NCBI GenBank assembly: GCA_031276785.1
Contig: JAISMK010000056.1
Location: forward strand, 1-52,543
Reading direction: 5' to 3'
Source of the DNA: Desulfovibrio sp.
GTDB taxonomy: Bacteria; Desulfobacterota; Desulfovibrionia; Desulfovibrionales; Desulfovibrionaceae
Length of the DNA: 52,543 nt
Part shown: positions 16,446 through 25,772 of the stretch, in pieces
Layout of the letters: each line of letters starts with the position of its first letter
Numbering within the stretch: position 1 is the stretch's first letter
Position numbers and translations under genes: made by a program
Notes under the pieces: model-generated
The model's input: the letters and a program-made list of their open reading frames with translations, nothing else
The model's database searches: none
What the model was told of the DNA's origin: nothing

Positions 16446-17963
16446 ATGCAAGAGAAAATTTCCTCTCCTCTCTCCCCGGCCGAGCGGCGCGAGATCTGCG
16501 CCCTGGTCGCCGCCGGGCGTCACCTGCCCCTCCGCTACAGAGATCGTCTATTTCAGGAGGAGGATCACGCCGCGCCGGTTACCCTTCCCGCCCCGAGTCC
16601 GCGCGAATATTTTCCCGCCAGGGGCAACCCGGCCTGTTCCCGGGTCAATACTCTGATCCGGGGCGATAACCTGGCGGTTCTCCAGGCTATGCTGGACGGC
16701 CCTTTGGACGGCGTTGCACCGGCAGCCGGAGGGGTCCGGCTGATCTATCTGGACCCTCCCTTCGCCGTGGGCGCCCATTTCCCTGTGGTGCTGGATGTGG
16801 GCGGAAGAAAGAGCGCGCTGGCCGCCACCGCCTACAGCGATGTCTGGCGGGAAGGGCCGCAATCCTTCCAGCGCATGATCTCCGCCCGCCTTCCCCTCAT
16901 GCGAGATCTGCTGGCGGATGACGGCAGCATCTACGTCCACTGCGACTGGCGCGCCGTTTCCTTCTTCCGTCTCTTTCTGGACTATCTTTTCGGGCCGGAT
17001 CATTTTCTGGGGGAAATCATTTGGCACTATACCGGCGGCGGCCGTTCGCGCCGGTATTTTTCCCGCAAGCACGACACCTTGCTGCACTATGCCAAATCCC
17101 GTCGCTGGATCTTCCATCAGGATGCCGTCCGGGTTCCCTATGCCGCTACCAGCGGCTTTGCCCGGAGCGGCATTGTCAGCGCCGCCGGAAAAAAATATTC
17201 TCCCAATCCCTTGGGCACGCCTGTGGACGACGTCTGGTCTCTGCCCATTGTCAATCCTATGAGCCGCGAGCGCCTGCCCTATCCCACCCAGAAACCGGAG
17301 GTTCTGCTGGAGAGGATTCTGCGGGCATCCTCTAGTCCGGGCGATCTGGTGGCGGATTTTTTCTGCGGTTCCGGCACCACCTTGGCTGTGGCCGAGCGCC
17401 TGGGCCGCGCCTGGCTGGGAGCGGATTCCTCCCCCTTTGCCCTCCAGACGACCCGCAAGAGGCTGCTGGCCCTGCGCCGAACCCTGGAACACAGTCCTCC
17501 TCTGGCCATTCTGGACTGCGCGCCGCCGCGGCAGGACGCGCCTTTCGCCATCCTTCTGGACCGGCGGACCTTTACCTATGATCCGCCGGAGATCGCGGCC
17601 GCTGTCCGCAGGGTTCCCGGCGGCATTGTGGTGGAACTGCGCGGTTTTCTGGTCAGGGACAGGGAAGGGGAAGGCAGCCTGTTGGTGCGCGGAGGCCTTT
17701 TGTGCCGGCGCGAAGGCGTAAGAACGGCGCCTCTGATGCGGACCTGGCGGGACTGGGTGGATTCCTGGAGCCTGGATGCGGCTCCCGCGTCCGGCTGTTT
17801 TGTCAGCCTGTGGCAGGGCCTACGCCGGCGGGGGGAGGAGGGGATAGATCTGGCCAGCCCTGTTCTGCCGGCCGGATCTCCCGTAGTGTCCGTCCGGGTG
17901 GTGGACATTTTCGCCCGGGAGCATACCAGGCTTTTCCCTTTGGGGGAATACGCGACAAGGTGA
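16446..17963 (+). CDS. Orphan beta-class DNA methyltransferase (N6-adenine or N4-cytosine)
   Basis: 505 residues. The catalytic motif D103PPF106 comes before the SAM-binding motif FCGSGTT (306-312), the order of beta-class amino-methyltransferases. GDNLAVLQAML (73-83) and LPYPTQKPEVLLERI (277-291, motif X) are also present. The region between about 110 and 270 should contain the target-recognition part. The C-terminal 140 residues, ending in VRVVDIF, resemble the tail of type III Mod-like enzymes. No restriction gene lies nearby, so it is either a solitary regulator-type methyltransferase or part of a split system. GGAGG lies almost against the ATG, which makes this start less certain. Confidence 0.85.
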   Translation: MQEKISSPLSPAERREICALVAAGRHLPLRYRDRLFQEEDHAAPVTLPAPSPREYFPARGNPACSRVNTLIRGDNLAVLQAMLDGPLDGVAPAAGGVRLIYLDPPFAVGAHFPVVLDVGGRKSALAATAYSDVWREGPQSFQRMISARLPLMRDLLADDGSIYVHCDWRAVSFFRLFLDYLFGPDHFLGEIIWHYTGGGRSRRYFSRKHDTLLHYAKSRRWIFHQDAVRVPYAATSGFARSGIVSAAGKKYSPNPLGTPVDDVWSLPIVNPMSRERLPYPTQKPEVLLERILRASSSPGDLVADFFCGSGTTLAVAERLGRAWLGADSSPFALQTTRKRLLALRRTLEHSPPLAILDCAPPRQDAPFAILLDRRTFTYDPPEIAAAVRRVPGGIVVELRGFLVRDREGEGSLLVRGGLLCRREGVRTAPLMRTWRDWVDSWSLDAAPASGCFVSLWQGLRRRGEEGIDLASPVLPAGSPVVSVRVVDIFAREHTRLFPLGEYATR

Positions 17964-18115
17964 AACAGCTCTTTCTGCCCAGCGCCGCCTTTAGCCGGCG
18001 GGCCTTTCTGAAAAGGGCCTTTTTCAGGATCGACTGAATAATAAAGGGAAAACATCGTCCGGCGGCCGCTTTCTTCTCTTGGAGAGAGCGGTTGCGCCGC
18101 GGGGGATCTGAGGCC

Positions 18116-19498
18116 ATGAACACGACCGGGACTGCGCTCTCCGCTTTTAAGGCCTACGACATCCGGGGCCGGGTACCGGGGGAGGTGAATCTGGAACTTG
18201 CCCGCAAACTGGGTCTGGCCTTCGCGGCGGAGTTCGCGCCCCGCGAGGTCTGCATAGGCCGGGACGCCCGGCTGTCCAGCCGGGATCTGTCCCTGGTGCT
18301 GGAAAACGGACTGCTGGACGGAGGGGCTGATGTTACGGACATCGGGCTGTGCGGCACGGAGGAGCTGTACCATGCCGTTTTCAGCCAGGGCTTTGACGGG
18401 GGGATTATGGTCACCGCCAGCCACAACCCGAAGGACTGGAACGGCTTTAAGCTGGTCCGGGGAGGGGCGCGGCCGCTGAGCGGTGAGAGCGGCCTGTTCG
18501 CCCTCAGGGAGCGCATACTGGCCGGGGATCTGCCCCTGGCGGCGCGTCCCGGCCGAAGGAGGAAAAAAGACTTCCGATCCGCCTATGTGCGGCATCTGAT
18601 GTCCTTGCTGGGAGATGCTGGTTCCCTGGCGCACCTGACCATCGTAGCTGACGCAGGCAACGGCTGCGCCTGGCTGCCCTTGCGGGAATTGCGCGAATAT
18701 CTGCCCTGCGTCCTGGTCCCGTTGCGCCGGGAGCCGGACGGGAATTTCCCCCACGGGGTGCCCAACCCCCTGCTGCCGGAGAACCGGCAGACCACGCGCG
18801 CGGCGGTGCTGGAGCACGGGGCCGGCCTGGGCCTGGCCTGGGACGGAGATTTCGACCGCTGCTTTTTCTTTGATGAAGAGGGTAATTTCGTGGAGGGATA
18901 CTACATGGTGGGCCTTCTGGCGGCCGCTCTTCTGGCCCGCCATCCGGGGGAAACCATCCTGCATGATCCGAGGCTGACCTGGAATACCAGGGAAATCGTG
19001 GAAGAGGCCGGGGGCATTGCCCTGGAAACCAGGACCGGGCACGCCTTTTTCAAGGACCGGATGCGGACGGAGGGGGCCTTGTACGGGGGCGAAATGAGCG
19101 CCCATCATTATTTCCGGGATTTCGCCTGCTGCGACAGCGGCATGCTGGCCTGGCTCCTAGTCTATCAGCTTATGAGCCGGACGGGAAAGCCCCTGTCTCA
19201 ACTGGTGGGGGAGCGCATGCGGCGTTATCCGGCCAGCGGGGAGCGCAACTGCTCTCTGGATGATCCCGCGGCCGCCCTGCTTCTGGCGCGGGAAAAATAC
19301 GCCCCTCAGGCTCTGCGGATTTCCTGCGTGGACGGGGTGAGCATGGAGTTCGCCGACTGGCGCTTCAACCTGCGGCCGTCCAATACCGAACCCCTGGTCC
19401 GCCTCAATGTGGAAAGCAGGGGGGATGAGCCCCTGATGCGCCGCAAGACGGAGGAGATTCTGGCCCTGCTGGCCGGAGGGGATTCTGCTTCCCGCTGA
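18116..19498 (+). CDS. manB: Phosphomannomutase/phosphoglucomutase
   Basis: 460 residues. The alpha-D-phosphohexomutase fold is clear: FKAYDIRG at the start, catalytic phosphoserine loop TASHNPKDWNGFK, Mg-binding loop DGDFDRCFFFDE and sugar-recognition loop GGEMSAHHYF, with the phosphate-binding RPSNTEPLVR near the C-terminus. It interconverts mannose-6-P and mannose-1-P (or the glucose forms) for GDP-mannose and surface glycans. The ATG at 18116 is chosen over the upstream TTG because GGGGGA/GAGG precede it and the family begins here. It converges on the DUF4139 gene, from which a class A repeat separates it. Confidence 0.94.
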   Translation: MNTTGTALSAFKAYDIRGRVPGEVNLELARKLGLAFAAEFAPREVCIGRDARLSSRDLSLVLENGLLDGGADVTDIGLCGTEELYHAVFSQGFDGGIMVTASHNPKDWNGFKLVRGGARPLSGESGLFALRERILAGDLPLAARPGRRRKKDFRSAYVRHLMSLLGDAGSLAHLTIVADAGNGCAWLPLRELREYLPCVLVPLRREPDGNFPHGVPNPLLPENRQTTRAAVLEHGAGLGLAWDGDFDRCFFFDEEGNFVEGYYMVGLLAAALLARHPGETILHDPRLTWNTREIVEEAGGIALETRTGHAFFKDRMRTEGALYGGEMSAHHYFRDFACCDSGMLAWLLVYQLMSRTGKPLSQLVGERMRRYPASGERNCSLDDPAAALLLAREKYAPQALRISCVDGVSMEFADWRFNLRPSNTEPLVRLNVESRGDEPLMRRKTEEILALLAGGDSASR

Positions 19499-19523
19499 AA
19501 AGGGCCTGCGGTCTTGATTTCTT

Positions 19524-19559
19524 TAGCGCAGTCCAACTTTTAAAAGTTAAACTGCTCTA
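19524..19559 (-). repeat. Class A repeat carrying the DUF4139 stop codon
   Basis: TAGCGCAGTCCAACTTTTAAAAGTTAAACTGCTCTA. On the minus strand TAGAGC begins with the TAG stop of the DUF4139 gene, and the transcript can fold into a 14-bp stem. It lies between convergent genes. Confidence 0.85.
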
Positions 19560-21281
19560 TTCCTCCCGTCCGGGATCCAGGGGTTTGTCCGCAGGGGCAA
19601 GAACAGTGACTTTGTGGCTGATGGTCCGGCTTTCCCCAGGTTGCAGGGAGAGTTTCCAGCGGTAGATTTTCGTTCCGCCCTGCCTCGGGTCCAGAGACGC
19701 TTCCTCGGGCGGGGGAGTGGAGGAAATGCGGACGGTAATGGCGCTGTCCCGGATCTGGGGCGAAGGATCCTCCACCCAGGCCAGCACAGGCCTGTTGCGG
19801 GTGTTGCGTACCAGGAAGTCCCAATGCCAGAGGACGGTCTGCTCTTTGTCCAGAAAGCCCTGTTCGCCGGTGACGTGTTTCTGATCCAGGCGGGTGGCGA
19901 CAACCTGAGGATCGGCGCCGAAGTGGAGTAGGGCCGACCTGCCGTTCAGGGAGAGCCGTCTTTCGCCCACAAAGACGGTGTCCACAAAGAACCGGGCCTG
20001 GCCCGGCGGCAGCTCCAGAGCCTCTTTCAGGGAAAGGGAGGCGCTGAGAAATCCTTTGGGATTCAGGGCGGGGCGCAGGGTATAGTGAAATTGGGCCGGG
20101 TATTCGTTGCTGGCCAGGGGCACGGTGGTGGCAATGCCGCTTTCTATGTCGCGTCTGCCCAGGTTCCACAGACGGAAGACGCCTTTTTCCTCTTCCGCGG
20201 CGGCAGCGCCTTCTCTGGGAGGGGCCAGCAGGGCGTCCGGTTCCTCCGCAAGGGATAAACTGGACTGGACGGCGGCGATCTGCGCCGTACTCCTCTGCTG
20301 GCGGGCAAGGTTGCGGGGCCGGGGAGTCTCGGGCGCGGCCTCCGCAGTGCCGGCAGCCGTTATCGCGGCCAGGCGGATATGCCAGGGAGGCAGGGGGAGG
20401 GGATCGGGGTTGGTGTCCGGGCCGGAGGTGGAGATGAACACCTCCACATTTTTCCAGGCGAAGCCGGAGGACTGGAGCAGCGAGGCGCTCTGGGCGATGG
20501 TTAGGCTGTCTTTGCCGGGAAACGCGTTGAGATCGTAGAAGGCGCGCCAGGATCCCGGCAGGGTGTAGGAATAGCGCAGGAGGGAAATTTTGTTGTCTTG
20601 GGTTTCCGTCGGGATAAAAACGAAGCGGCGGCCATGCTTCCGGTCATAGTTGCGCAGGGCGTTTTCGGCCTCCTGCAGGAGGATGAGCTGGTCATCCCGC
20701 AGGCGTTCTCCGGAACTTTTGGCCTTGAAGAGGTCGGGAAGAATGTCCTTGAAGGCGGCATCCAGCTTTAGACGCTCCTCGGCTTTGATCTGACTGTTTT
20801 CTTTGTCGCGGATGCGCCAGAGCCTGAGGCGCAGGTCCAGAGTGTCCAGATTGGCGGTCAGGGCATCCGTCTTGTCCCTGAGGGTGACCAGGGTCTGCAG
20901 CAGGGCGCGGCGATCCGGATCGGTTTCTTCCTCGGGCCGGGTGGCCGGCGTCTGGGAAGAGGGCAGAAGGTTCCCTGAAGGCGCGCCGGCGCGCTGCGGA
21001 GGCAGGTCCGTTTCCGGGTCCGGCCAGGAAAAGCCGCTGGCCGGAAGGCCGTCCACGCTGGCGGAGAAGGAGGCTTGTCCGGCTGCGGCGGGCAGGGTCA
21101 GGAGGAAGCCGCGCCCGAGCCCGGCAATGGTTTCCGGAGGCAGGCGCTCTTCCACCGTGGCCTGAACCTGATTCGGGTAAAAAAGGGCGCTTACGGGCCG
21201 GGCTGGAGGCCTGGCGGCCGCGAAGGCGGCGCCGGCGAAAAGTTGGATGAGGCACAGGGCGGAGGGCAGAATTCTTTTCAT
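19557..21281 (-). CDS. Secreted DUF4139/MuiA-like protein
   Basis: 574 residues from the ATG at 21281 (GAGG upstream; the track's TTG at 21293 is weaker). A signal peptide (about 1-22) is followed by an N-terminal DUF4140-like strand-rich segment (VSALFYPNQVQATVEERLPP), a helical middle (about 105-195) and a beta-rich C-terminal DUF4139 domain (WDFLVRNTRNRPVLAWVED; LQPGESRTISHKVTV). Proteins of this kind are called mucoidy-inhibitor-like, but their biochemical role is not known. It lies 8 bp downstream of rfaE2, so an envelope role is plausible but inferred. The stop lies in a class A repeat. Confidence 0.8.
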   Translation of the reverse strand: MKRILPSALCLIQLFAGAAFAAARPPARPVSALFYPNQVQATVEERLPPETIAGLGRGFLLTLPAAAGQASFSASVDGLPASGFSWPDPETDLPPQRAGAPSGNLLPSSQTPATRPEEETDPDRRALLQTLVTLRDKTDALTANLDTLDLRLRLWRIRDKENSQIKAEERLKLDAAFKDILPDLFKAKSSGERLRDDQLILLQEAENALRNYDRKHGRRFVFIPTETQDNKISLLRYSYTLPGSWRAFYDLNAFPGKDSLTIAQSASLLQSSGFAWKNVEVFISTSGPDTNPDPLPLPPWHIRLAAITAAGTAEAAPETPRPRNLARQQRSTAQIAAVQSSLSLAEEPDALLAPPREGAAAAEEEKGVFRLWNLGRRDIESGIATTVPLASNEYPAQFHYTLRPALNPKGFLSASLSLKEALELPPGQARFFVDTVFVGERRLSLNGRSALLHFGADPQVVATRLDQKHVTGEQGFLDKEQTVLWHWDFLVRNTRNRPVLAWVEDPSPQIRDSAITVRISSTPPPEEASLDPRQGGTKIYRWKLSLQPGESRTISHKVTVLAPADKPLDPGREE

Positions 21282-21289
21282 GCTGGACC

Positions 21290-21799
21290 TCAAGGGTTGG
21301 TAAGCGGACAGGAACGGATTTTTTCCACCAGGGCGGTGGTGGAGAAGCCGGGGAGCAGGGGCAGGGAACGGACCGCGCCTCCGCAGGCCTTGACAAAGTC
21401 GGCGCCCACAATGGCCTCTTCGGGCCAGTCGCCGCCTTTGACCAGAATATTCGGGCGCACGGCCCGGATGAGGTCCAAAGGGGTATCCTCGTCAAATTCC
21501 ACGATATAGTCCACCGAGGCCAGGTGGGCCAGGACAAAGGCCCGGACGGCGAAGGGATTGAGGGGCCGGTCCGGCCCCTTGCCCAGGCGGCGGACGGAGC
21601 CATCGCTGTTCAGGCCCAGGATCAGGGCGTCGCCCAGATCCCGGGCCTGCCGCAGCAGACGGGCATGGCCGGGGTGTACAAGATCGTAACAGCCGTTGGT
21701 GAAGACGATTTTTTTTCCCGCCCGGCGCAGGGAGGGCAGGAGCCGCAGAAGTTCCGGCCGGGACAGGATGGCCGGATGCCGTAGGGTGTCATAGGTCAC
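21290..21799 (-). CDS. rfaE2: D-glycero-beta-D-manno-heptose 1-phosphate adenylyltransferase
   Basis: 169 residues corresponding to the C-terminal half of E. coli HldE as a separate protein. The nucleotidyltransferase signature GCYDLVHPGHARLL (HxGH) and the block ILVKGGDWPEEAIVGADFV identify it. It adenylates heptose-1-P to give ADP-heptose for the LPS inner core. The GTG start has GGAAG upstream. The kinase half (rfaE1) is not in the window. Followed by the DUF4139 gene in the same operon. Confidence 0.92.
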   Translation of the reverse strand: MTYDTLRHPAILSRPELLRLLPSLRRAGKKIVFTNGCYDLVHPGHARLLRQARDLGDALILGLNSDGSVRRLGKGPDRPLNPFAVRAFVLAHLASVDYIVEFDEDTPLDLIRAVRPNILVKGGDWPEEAIVGADFVKACGGAVRSLPLLPGFSTTALVEKIRSCPLTNP

Positions 21800-21845
21800 A
21801 GGCGTTCTTCCGAGCCGGGCGAGGTTGAGGGGGCAAAGCCCCCTA

Positions 21846-21904
21846 GCTATTTCACTTTGAAATTGGTCTAGAGCGGTCCAACTTTTAAAAGTTAAACTGA
21901 TCTA
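21846..21904 (-). repeat. Class B-like plus class A repeat, carrying the trpS stop
   Basis: TTTCACTTTGAAATTGGTCTA (class B-like) is joined directly to a class A element that ends AACTGATCTA. On the minus strand TAGATC supplies the TAG stop of trpS. It fills the gap between trpS and rfaE2. Confidence 0.8.
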
Positions 21905-22915
21905 AAACCCAATAATACTGCGGACTTCCTCCATGGTTGCCTGGGCCACGGCCCTGGCCCGGGCATTGCCGGCTTCCAGAACTTCCTGGACATAGCCCGG
22001 CCGGGCGCTGAGACGGGCGCGCCGTTCCTGCATGGGGGCCAGGAAGGATTCCAGGCGGTCAAGGAGAATCTTTTTACAGTCAACGCAACCAAGGGCGGCT
22101 TTGGCGCAGCCGGCCCGGATTTCTTCCCTGGCTTGGGAGGGGGTGAGCAGCTCGTGGTAGGGAAAGAGATTGCAGACATCGGGGTTGCCGGGGTCGTGGC
22201 GGCGCAGGCGGGCCTTGTCCGTAAGCATGCCCTTGATCTTGGGGGTTATGGTATCCATGCCCTCGCGCAGAAAAATGCCGTTGTTATAACTTTTGGACAT
22301 TTTGCGCCCGTCCAGGCCGGGGCATTTCGGGGTTTCAGTCAGCCGGGCCTCCGGCTCGGGAAAAAAGTCGCCATACATGTTGTTGAAGCGGCGGGCTATT
22401 TCCCGGGCGAGTTCCATGTGCGGGAGCTGGTCCTGCCCCACCGGAACCCAGCGGGCCTTGTAAATGATGATGTCCGTGGTCATGAGTACCGGGTAGCCGA
22501 GAAAACCATAGGTGGAGAGATCGCGGGAGGTGATCTGCTGCTGCTGTTCCTTGTAGGTGGGGCAGCGTTCCAGCCAGCTTACGGGAGTCACCATGGAAAG
22601 GATGAGGTGCAGCTCGGCATGTTCCTTGATCTGGGATTGCTGAAAGATTACGCAGCGCTCCGGGTCCAGGCCGGCCACCAGCCAGTCTTCAACCAGGGAG
22701 GGGATGAATTCCCGGATGGCCAGAGAATTTTCGTATTCGCTGGTCAGGGCGTGCCAGTCGGCCACAAAATAGAAAGCTTCCATGGTTTCCTGCATGGCGA
22801 CCCAGTTCTCAAGCACGCCGAAATAGTGCCCGAGATGCAGTTCGCCGGTGGGGCGCATGCCGGAAAGAACGCGGTCCCGGGCAGCCGCTGGTGGGGGGGA
22901 GGAGGTTGCGGACAT
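21902..22915 (-). CDS. trpS: Tryptophanyl-tRNA synthetase
   Basis: A class I aminoacyl-tRNA synthetase charging tRNA-Trp. HIGH-type motif GELHLGHYFG, KMSKS in GRKMSKSYNN and FVADWHAL are all visible. I chose the ATG at 22915 (337 residues) because GGAGA stands 5-6 bases upstream. The track start at 22945 lacks a ribosome site but forms an ATGA overlap with the upstream peptidase gene, so a 347-residue form by coupling cannot be excluded. The third gene of a receiver > M50 > trpS operon. Confidence 0.96.
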   Translation of the reverse strand: MSATSSPPPAAARDRVLSGMRPTGELHLGHYFGVLENWVAMQETMEAFYFVADWHALTSEYENSLAIREFIPSLVEDWLVAGLDPERCVIFQQSQIKEHAELHLILSMVTPVSWLERCPTYKEQQQQITSRDLSTYGFLGYPVLMTTDIIIYKARWVPVGQDQLPHMELAREIARRFNNMYGDFFPEPEARLTETPKCPGLDGRKMSKSYNNGIFLREGMDTITPKIKGMLTDKARLRRHDPGNPDVCNLFPYHELLTPSQAREEIRAGCAKAALGCVDCKKILLDRLESFLAPMQERRARLSARPGYVQEVLEAGNARARAVAQATMEEVRSIIGF

Positions 22916-22941
22916 GGCGTCTCCGGGTATGAAAATGTCTT

Positions 22942-23655
22942 TCATAAGCGCAAGCGGGCCAGTTGACCAAGAATGACGGGGTCCAGCCCGGTGAGGAAGC
23001 CGATGGCGGCCACCGTGGCCTGGATGCAGGGCACAAGAATGGAACCGGGCAGATTCGTGGCCAGGAGGAGAATGACAAGCAGCAGGCCGAACCGCCCCAC
23101 GCTGTTGTATGCCCTGGCCAGAGGGCCGGGCAGCAGGCCGCCCAGGATGTGGCCGCCGTCCAGGGGAGGCAGGGGCAGCAGGTTGAACCAGGCCAGGGCG
23201 CAGTTGATGAAGGTTCCCAGAGCCAGGGAAATGCAGACGGCTGTCAGCAGGATGGAGAGGGAGGTCAGGCCGGATGTTACCAGGTTGAGCACAAGGCGGA
23301 TCAGCGCCGCGCAGAGGATGGCCACCAGGAGGTTGGCCATAGGGCCCGCCAGGGAGACCAGGATCATTCCCTGGCGGGGGAAACGGAAATATCCCGGCTG
23401 GACGGGGACGGGCTTGGCCCAGCCGAAGACCACTGGACTGGGGGAAAGGGAGGTTAAGGCGAAGACTCCCATACCCACGGGGTCTATGTGCGGCAGGGGA
23501 TTAAGGGTCAGGCGCCCCATTGCCCTGGCTGTGGGATCTCCCAGCTTGCCGGCCACCCAGCCGTGGGCCACTTCATGGCAGATAATGCCAAAAAGGGCCG
23601 GCACAAGCGCCAGCCCAAAAGTTTGCAGGCCAAGGTAAAAATCGTGCGCTCCCAT
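22942..23655 (-). CDS. Site-2 protease family (M50) membrane metalloprotease
   Basis: 237 residues, about five to six TM segments. The zinc site is CHEVAHG in an early helix (HExxH) and the third ligand region is NLLPLPPLDGGHIL, as in short S2P/SpoIVFB-like proteins without a PDZ domain. Such proteases cut membrane-anchored substrates within the bilayer; the target is unknown. Its genes downstream and upstream are trpS (ATGA overlap) and a single-domain receiver (9 bp), a grouping that offers no direct functional clue. Confidence 0.88.
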   Translation of the reverse strand: MGAHDFYLGLQTFGLALVPALFGIICHEVAHGWVAGKLGDPTARAMGRLTLNPLPHIDPVGMGVFALTSLSPSPVVFGWAKPVPVQPGYFRFPRQGMILVSLAGPMANLLVAILCAALIRLVLNLVTSGLTSLSILLTAVCISLALGTFINCALAWFNLLPLPPLDGGHILGGLLPGPLARAYNSVGRFGLLLVILLLATNLPGSILVPCIQATVAAIGFLTGLDPVILGQLARLRL

Positions 23656-23664
23656 ATCCGGCGT

Positions 23665-24033
23665 TCAGGCAAGGCCCTTCCGCTGCAGTACGGAGCGGAT
23701 GGAGTCTTTCAGCATGGACAGATCCACGGATTTCACGCAGTAGGCGTCCGCGGCAATGGATTTAAGGTCGTATTGGAAACTGTCGTAGGCTGTGCTGAGG
23801 ATGACCGGCAGGGTGCTGGTTTGGGCCCGGATGGTTTGCAGCAGATCCAGTCCGGAAACATTGGCGAGTTTGATGTCCAGAAGGACAAGGTCGGGATTTT
23901 CCCGCCGGATGACAGCCAGGATGGGTTCCTGCCCGTCGGATGACGCCACGGTGTACCCTTCCGTTTCCAGCTCTTCCTGGTACAGCATGCGGATGTGGGG
24001 CTCGTCGTCCACTACAAGAAGCTTGATGGCCAT
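23665..24033 (-). CDS. Single-domain response regulator (CheY-like receiver)
   Basis: 122 residues forming only a receiver domain: VVDDE at 7-11, phospho-acceptor D53 in LLDIKLAN, T/S at STAYD and a lysine in YCVKSVD. There is no output domain, so it works through protein contacts or in a phosphorelay. The ATG has GAGGTG upstream. It is the first gene of an operon with the M50 protease and trpS. No kinase is adjacent; the PAS kinase at 38.8-40.3 kb is a candidate only by being in the same window. Confidence 0.9.
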   Translation of the reverse strand: MAIKLLVVDDEPHIRMLYQEELETEGYTVASSDGQEPILAVIRRENPDLVLLDIKLANVSGLDLLQTIRAQTSTLPVILSTAYDSFQYDLKSIAADAYCVKSVDLSMLKDSIRSVLQRKGLA

Positions 24034-24262
24034 GAAGCACCTCTTGGAGAAGAAAGGGCGGTTTGGCCATGGGACAATGCCGAAACAGCGCGCTTCCGGC
24101 CCGCCATCGCCTCTTCCCGCCTGCCGCCGGAATGCAGATGCAGCGGCCTGACAAGGTTATCAACAAATCATAACAACGATACTCCGCTCCGGGCAGGTAT
24201 GCAAGCCTAAATCCTTTTTCGATAAGGGAAAATACGCGGACGTTTTTTGCCGCTATTTTGTC

Positions 24263-24291
24263 TTGCCAAGCGCTCCTTTCCTTCGCACAAT
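24263..24291 (+). promoter_or_regulatory. Putative sigma-70 promoter of hisHF
   Basis: TTGCCA and CACAAT with a 17-bp spacer end 28 bp before the hisH ATG. The -35 matches five of six positions. The 286-bp gap to the divergent receiver gene also holds TGTTATGAT on the minus strand near 24167, which could be an extended -10 for that gene. Confidence 0.45.
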
Positions 24292-24319
24292 GCCCCGGAC
24301 ATCCATTCGGGGTATAAGC

Positions 24320-24964
24320 ATGCTGGCGATTCTTGATTACGAAGCAGGCAACCAGACCAGCGTCCTGCGCGGTCTGGCCGGTCAGGGACTGGAGGCCGTA
24401 ATTACGGCGGACGCGGCGGTGCTGGCCGCGGCGGCAGGGATCATTTTCCCGGGCGTGGGGGCGGCTGGACAGGCCATGGACGTGCTGCGCCGCAGTGGAC
24501 TGGACAGCGCCCTCACCCGGCTGGTCGCCGCCGGCAAGCCCCTGCTGGGCATCTGCCTGGGCTGCCAGATCCTTCTGGAAAGCAGCGAGGAGGGCGACAC
24601 CCGCACCCTGGGCCTGATTCCCGGACGCTGCCGGCGCTTTGCCCAGCACCTGCGCGATGAAGACGGAGAACCTCTGCGCATTCCCCACATGGGTTGGAAC
24701 GGTTGCCGCCTGCAGCGGCCTTGCCGTCTTTTCCGGGGCATTTCCTCGGATGCCGAATTTTATTTTGTCCACAGCTACTATGCGGACCCGGACTCGGATC
24801 TGGTCATTGCCACCACCCGTCACGGCCTGGAATTTTGTTCCGTCCTCGGACGCGATGGGTTCTGGGCAGTGCAGTTCCATCCGGAAAAGAGCGGCCGGGC
24901 GGGTCTGGCCCTGTTGCGCAATTTTTACGAATACTGCCGGGAAGGGGCGGCCGGGCAATGGTAA
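24320..24964 (+). CDS. hisH: Imidazole glycerol phosphate synthase, glutaminase subunit
   Basis: 214 residues from the ATG at 24320; the track's earlier start adds a non-family leader. Class I glutamine amidotransferase with oxyanion region [10 protein letters not shown], nucleophile C79 in [10 protein letters not shown], and the His-Glu pair in FHPEKS. It feeds ammonia to HisF for the fifth step of histidine synthesis, which also yields AICAR for purines. The hisF ATG overlaps its end by 7 bp. Confidence 0.95.
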   Translation: MLAILDYEAGNQTSVLRGLAGQGLEAVITADAAVLAAAAGIIFPGVGAAGQAMDVLRRSGLDSALTRLVAAGKPLLGICLGCQILLESSEEGDTRTLGLIPGRCRRFAQHLRDEDGEPLRIPHMGWNGCRLQRPCRLFRGISSDAEFYFVHSYYADPDSDLVIATTRHGLEFCSVLGRDGFWAVQFHPEKSGRAGLALLRNFYEYCREGAAGQW

Positions 24965-25734
24965 GCAAACGTATTATCCCCTGCCTGGATGTGCGGGCCG
25001 GCAAACTGACCAAAGGGGTACGCTTTTCCGACAACGTGGATATCGGGGATCCCGTGGAGGCGGCCCGTCGCTATTACGAACAAGGGGCGGACGAGATTGT
25101 TTTCTACGACATCACCGCCTCCCACGAGGGGCGGGGCATCTTTCTTTCCGTGGTGGAGCGGGTGGCTGAAACCATAGCCATTCCCTTCTCCGTGGGGGGC
25201 GGCGTCTCCACCGTGGCGGACATGCGCGCCGTGCTCCTGGCCGGGGCGGAAAAGGTTTCCGTCAACTCCGCCGCCGTCGCCTGTCCGGACATTATCAGCC
25301 GGGGGGCGGAGGCCTTCGGCTCCCAGGCCATCGTGGTGGGCATGGACGTGAAAAGGGTGCCCCCGCGTCCGGAGGTTCCTTCGGGCTATGAAGTCGTTAT
25401 CCACGGCGGGCGCACCTTCATGAACAAGGACGCCCTGGCCTGGGCCAGGCGTTGCTGGGATCTGGGGGCCGGGGAAATCTGCCTTAATTCCATTGACGCC
25501 GACGGCACCGGGGACGGTTACGATCTGAATCTGACCCGGGCCGTGGCCGAAGCCGTGCGCATCCCGGTCATCGCCTCCGGCGGGGCCGGCTCCCCGGAAC
25601 ACATGTTTCTGGCTTTGACCGAGGGCAGGGCCTCGGCCGCCCTTGTCGCCTCCATCGTCCACTACGGCCGGTACGCCATTGCGGAGATCAAGGAATACCT
25701 GTCCCGCAGGGGATGTAAGGTCCGGCCCGCGTAG
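24958..25734 (+). CDS. hisF: Imidazole glycerol phosphate synthase, cyclase subunit
   Basis: 258 residues; start ATG at 24958 inside the hisH end. TIM-barrel cyclase with [11 protein letters not shown] (catalytic D11), [21 protein letters not shown] (second catalytic Asp) and VIASGGAG phosphate-binding loops. It converts PRFAR plus ammonia to IGP and AICAR. Other his genes are not in the window, so histidine genes are scattered in this genome. The full set of conserved residues favours histidine synthesis over an O-antigen WbpH-type role. Confidence 0.96.
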   Translation: MVSKRIIPCLDVRAGKLTKGVRFSDNVDIGDPVEAARRYYEQGADEIVFYDITASHEGRGIFLSVVERVAETIAIPFSVGGGVSTVADMRAVLLAGAEKVSVNSAAVACPDIISRGAEAFGSQAIVVGMDVKRVPPRPEVPSGYEVVIHGGRTFMNKDALAWARRCWDLGAGEICLNSIDADGTGDGYDLNLTRAVAEAVRIPVIASGGAGSPEHMFLALTEGRASAALVASIVHYGRYAIAEIKEYLSRRGCKVRPA

Positions 25735-25772
25735 CGCGCTTGCGCGGCGGAACTTCCCGGGAGAGCCGCATC

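Noticed and set aside
16446-17963. Restriction-modification locus
   Set aside because: No nuclease, specificity or Res gene within the window; only a solitary methyltransferase can be supported.
17999-18026. Possible intrinsic terminator after the methyltransferase gene
   Set aside because: The GCCTTT/AAAGGGC stem is short with a bulge and only five Ts follow; not strong enough to list.
17576-19108. 510-codon minus-strand ORF
   Set aside because: Antisense to the methyltransferase and phosphomannomutase genes, both of which have clear motifs.
22916-22945. Upstream trpS start at 22945
   Set aside because: No ribosome site; the ATG at 22915 has GGAGA. Kept only as an alternative because of the ATGA overlap.
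24320-25734. hisH-hisF as an O-antigen (WbpG/WbpH-type) pair
   Set aside because: All catalytic residues of true IGP synthase are present and no polysaccharide cluster is adjacent.
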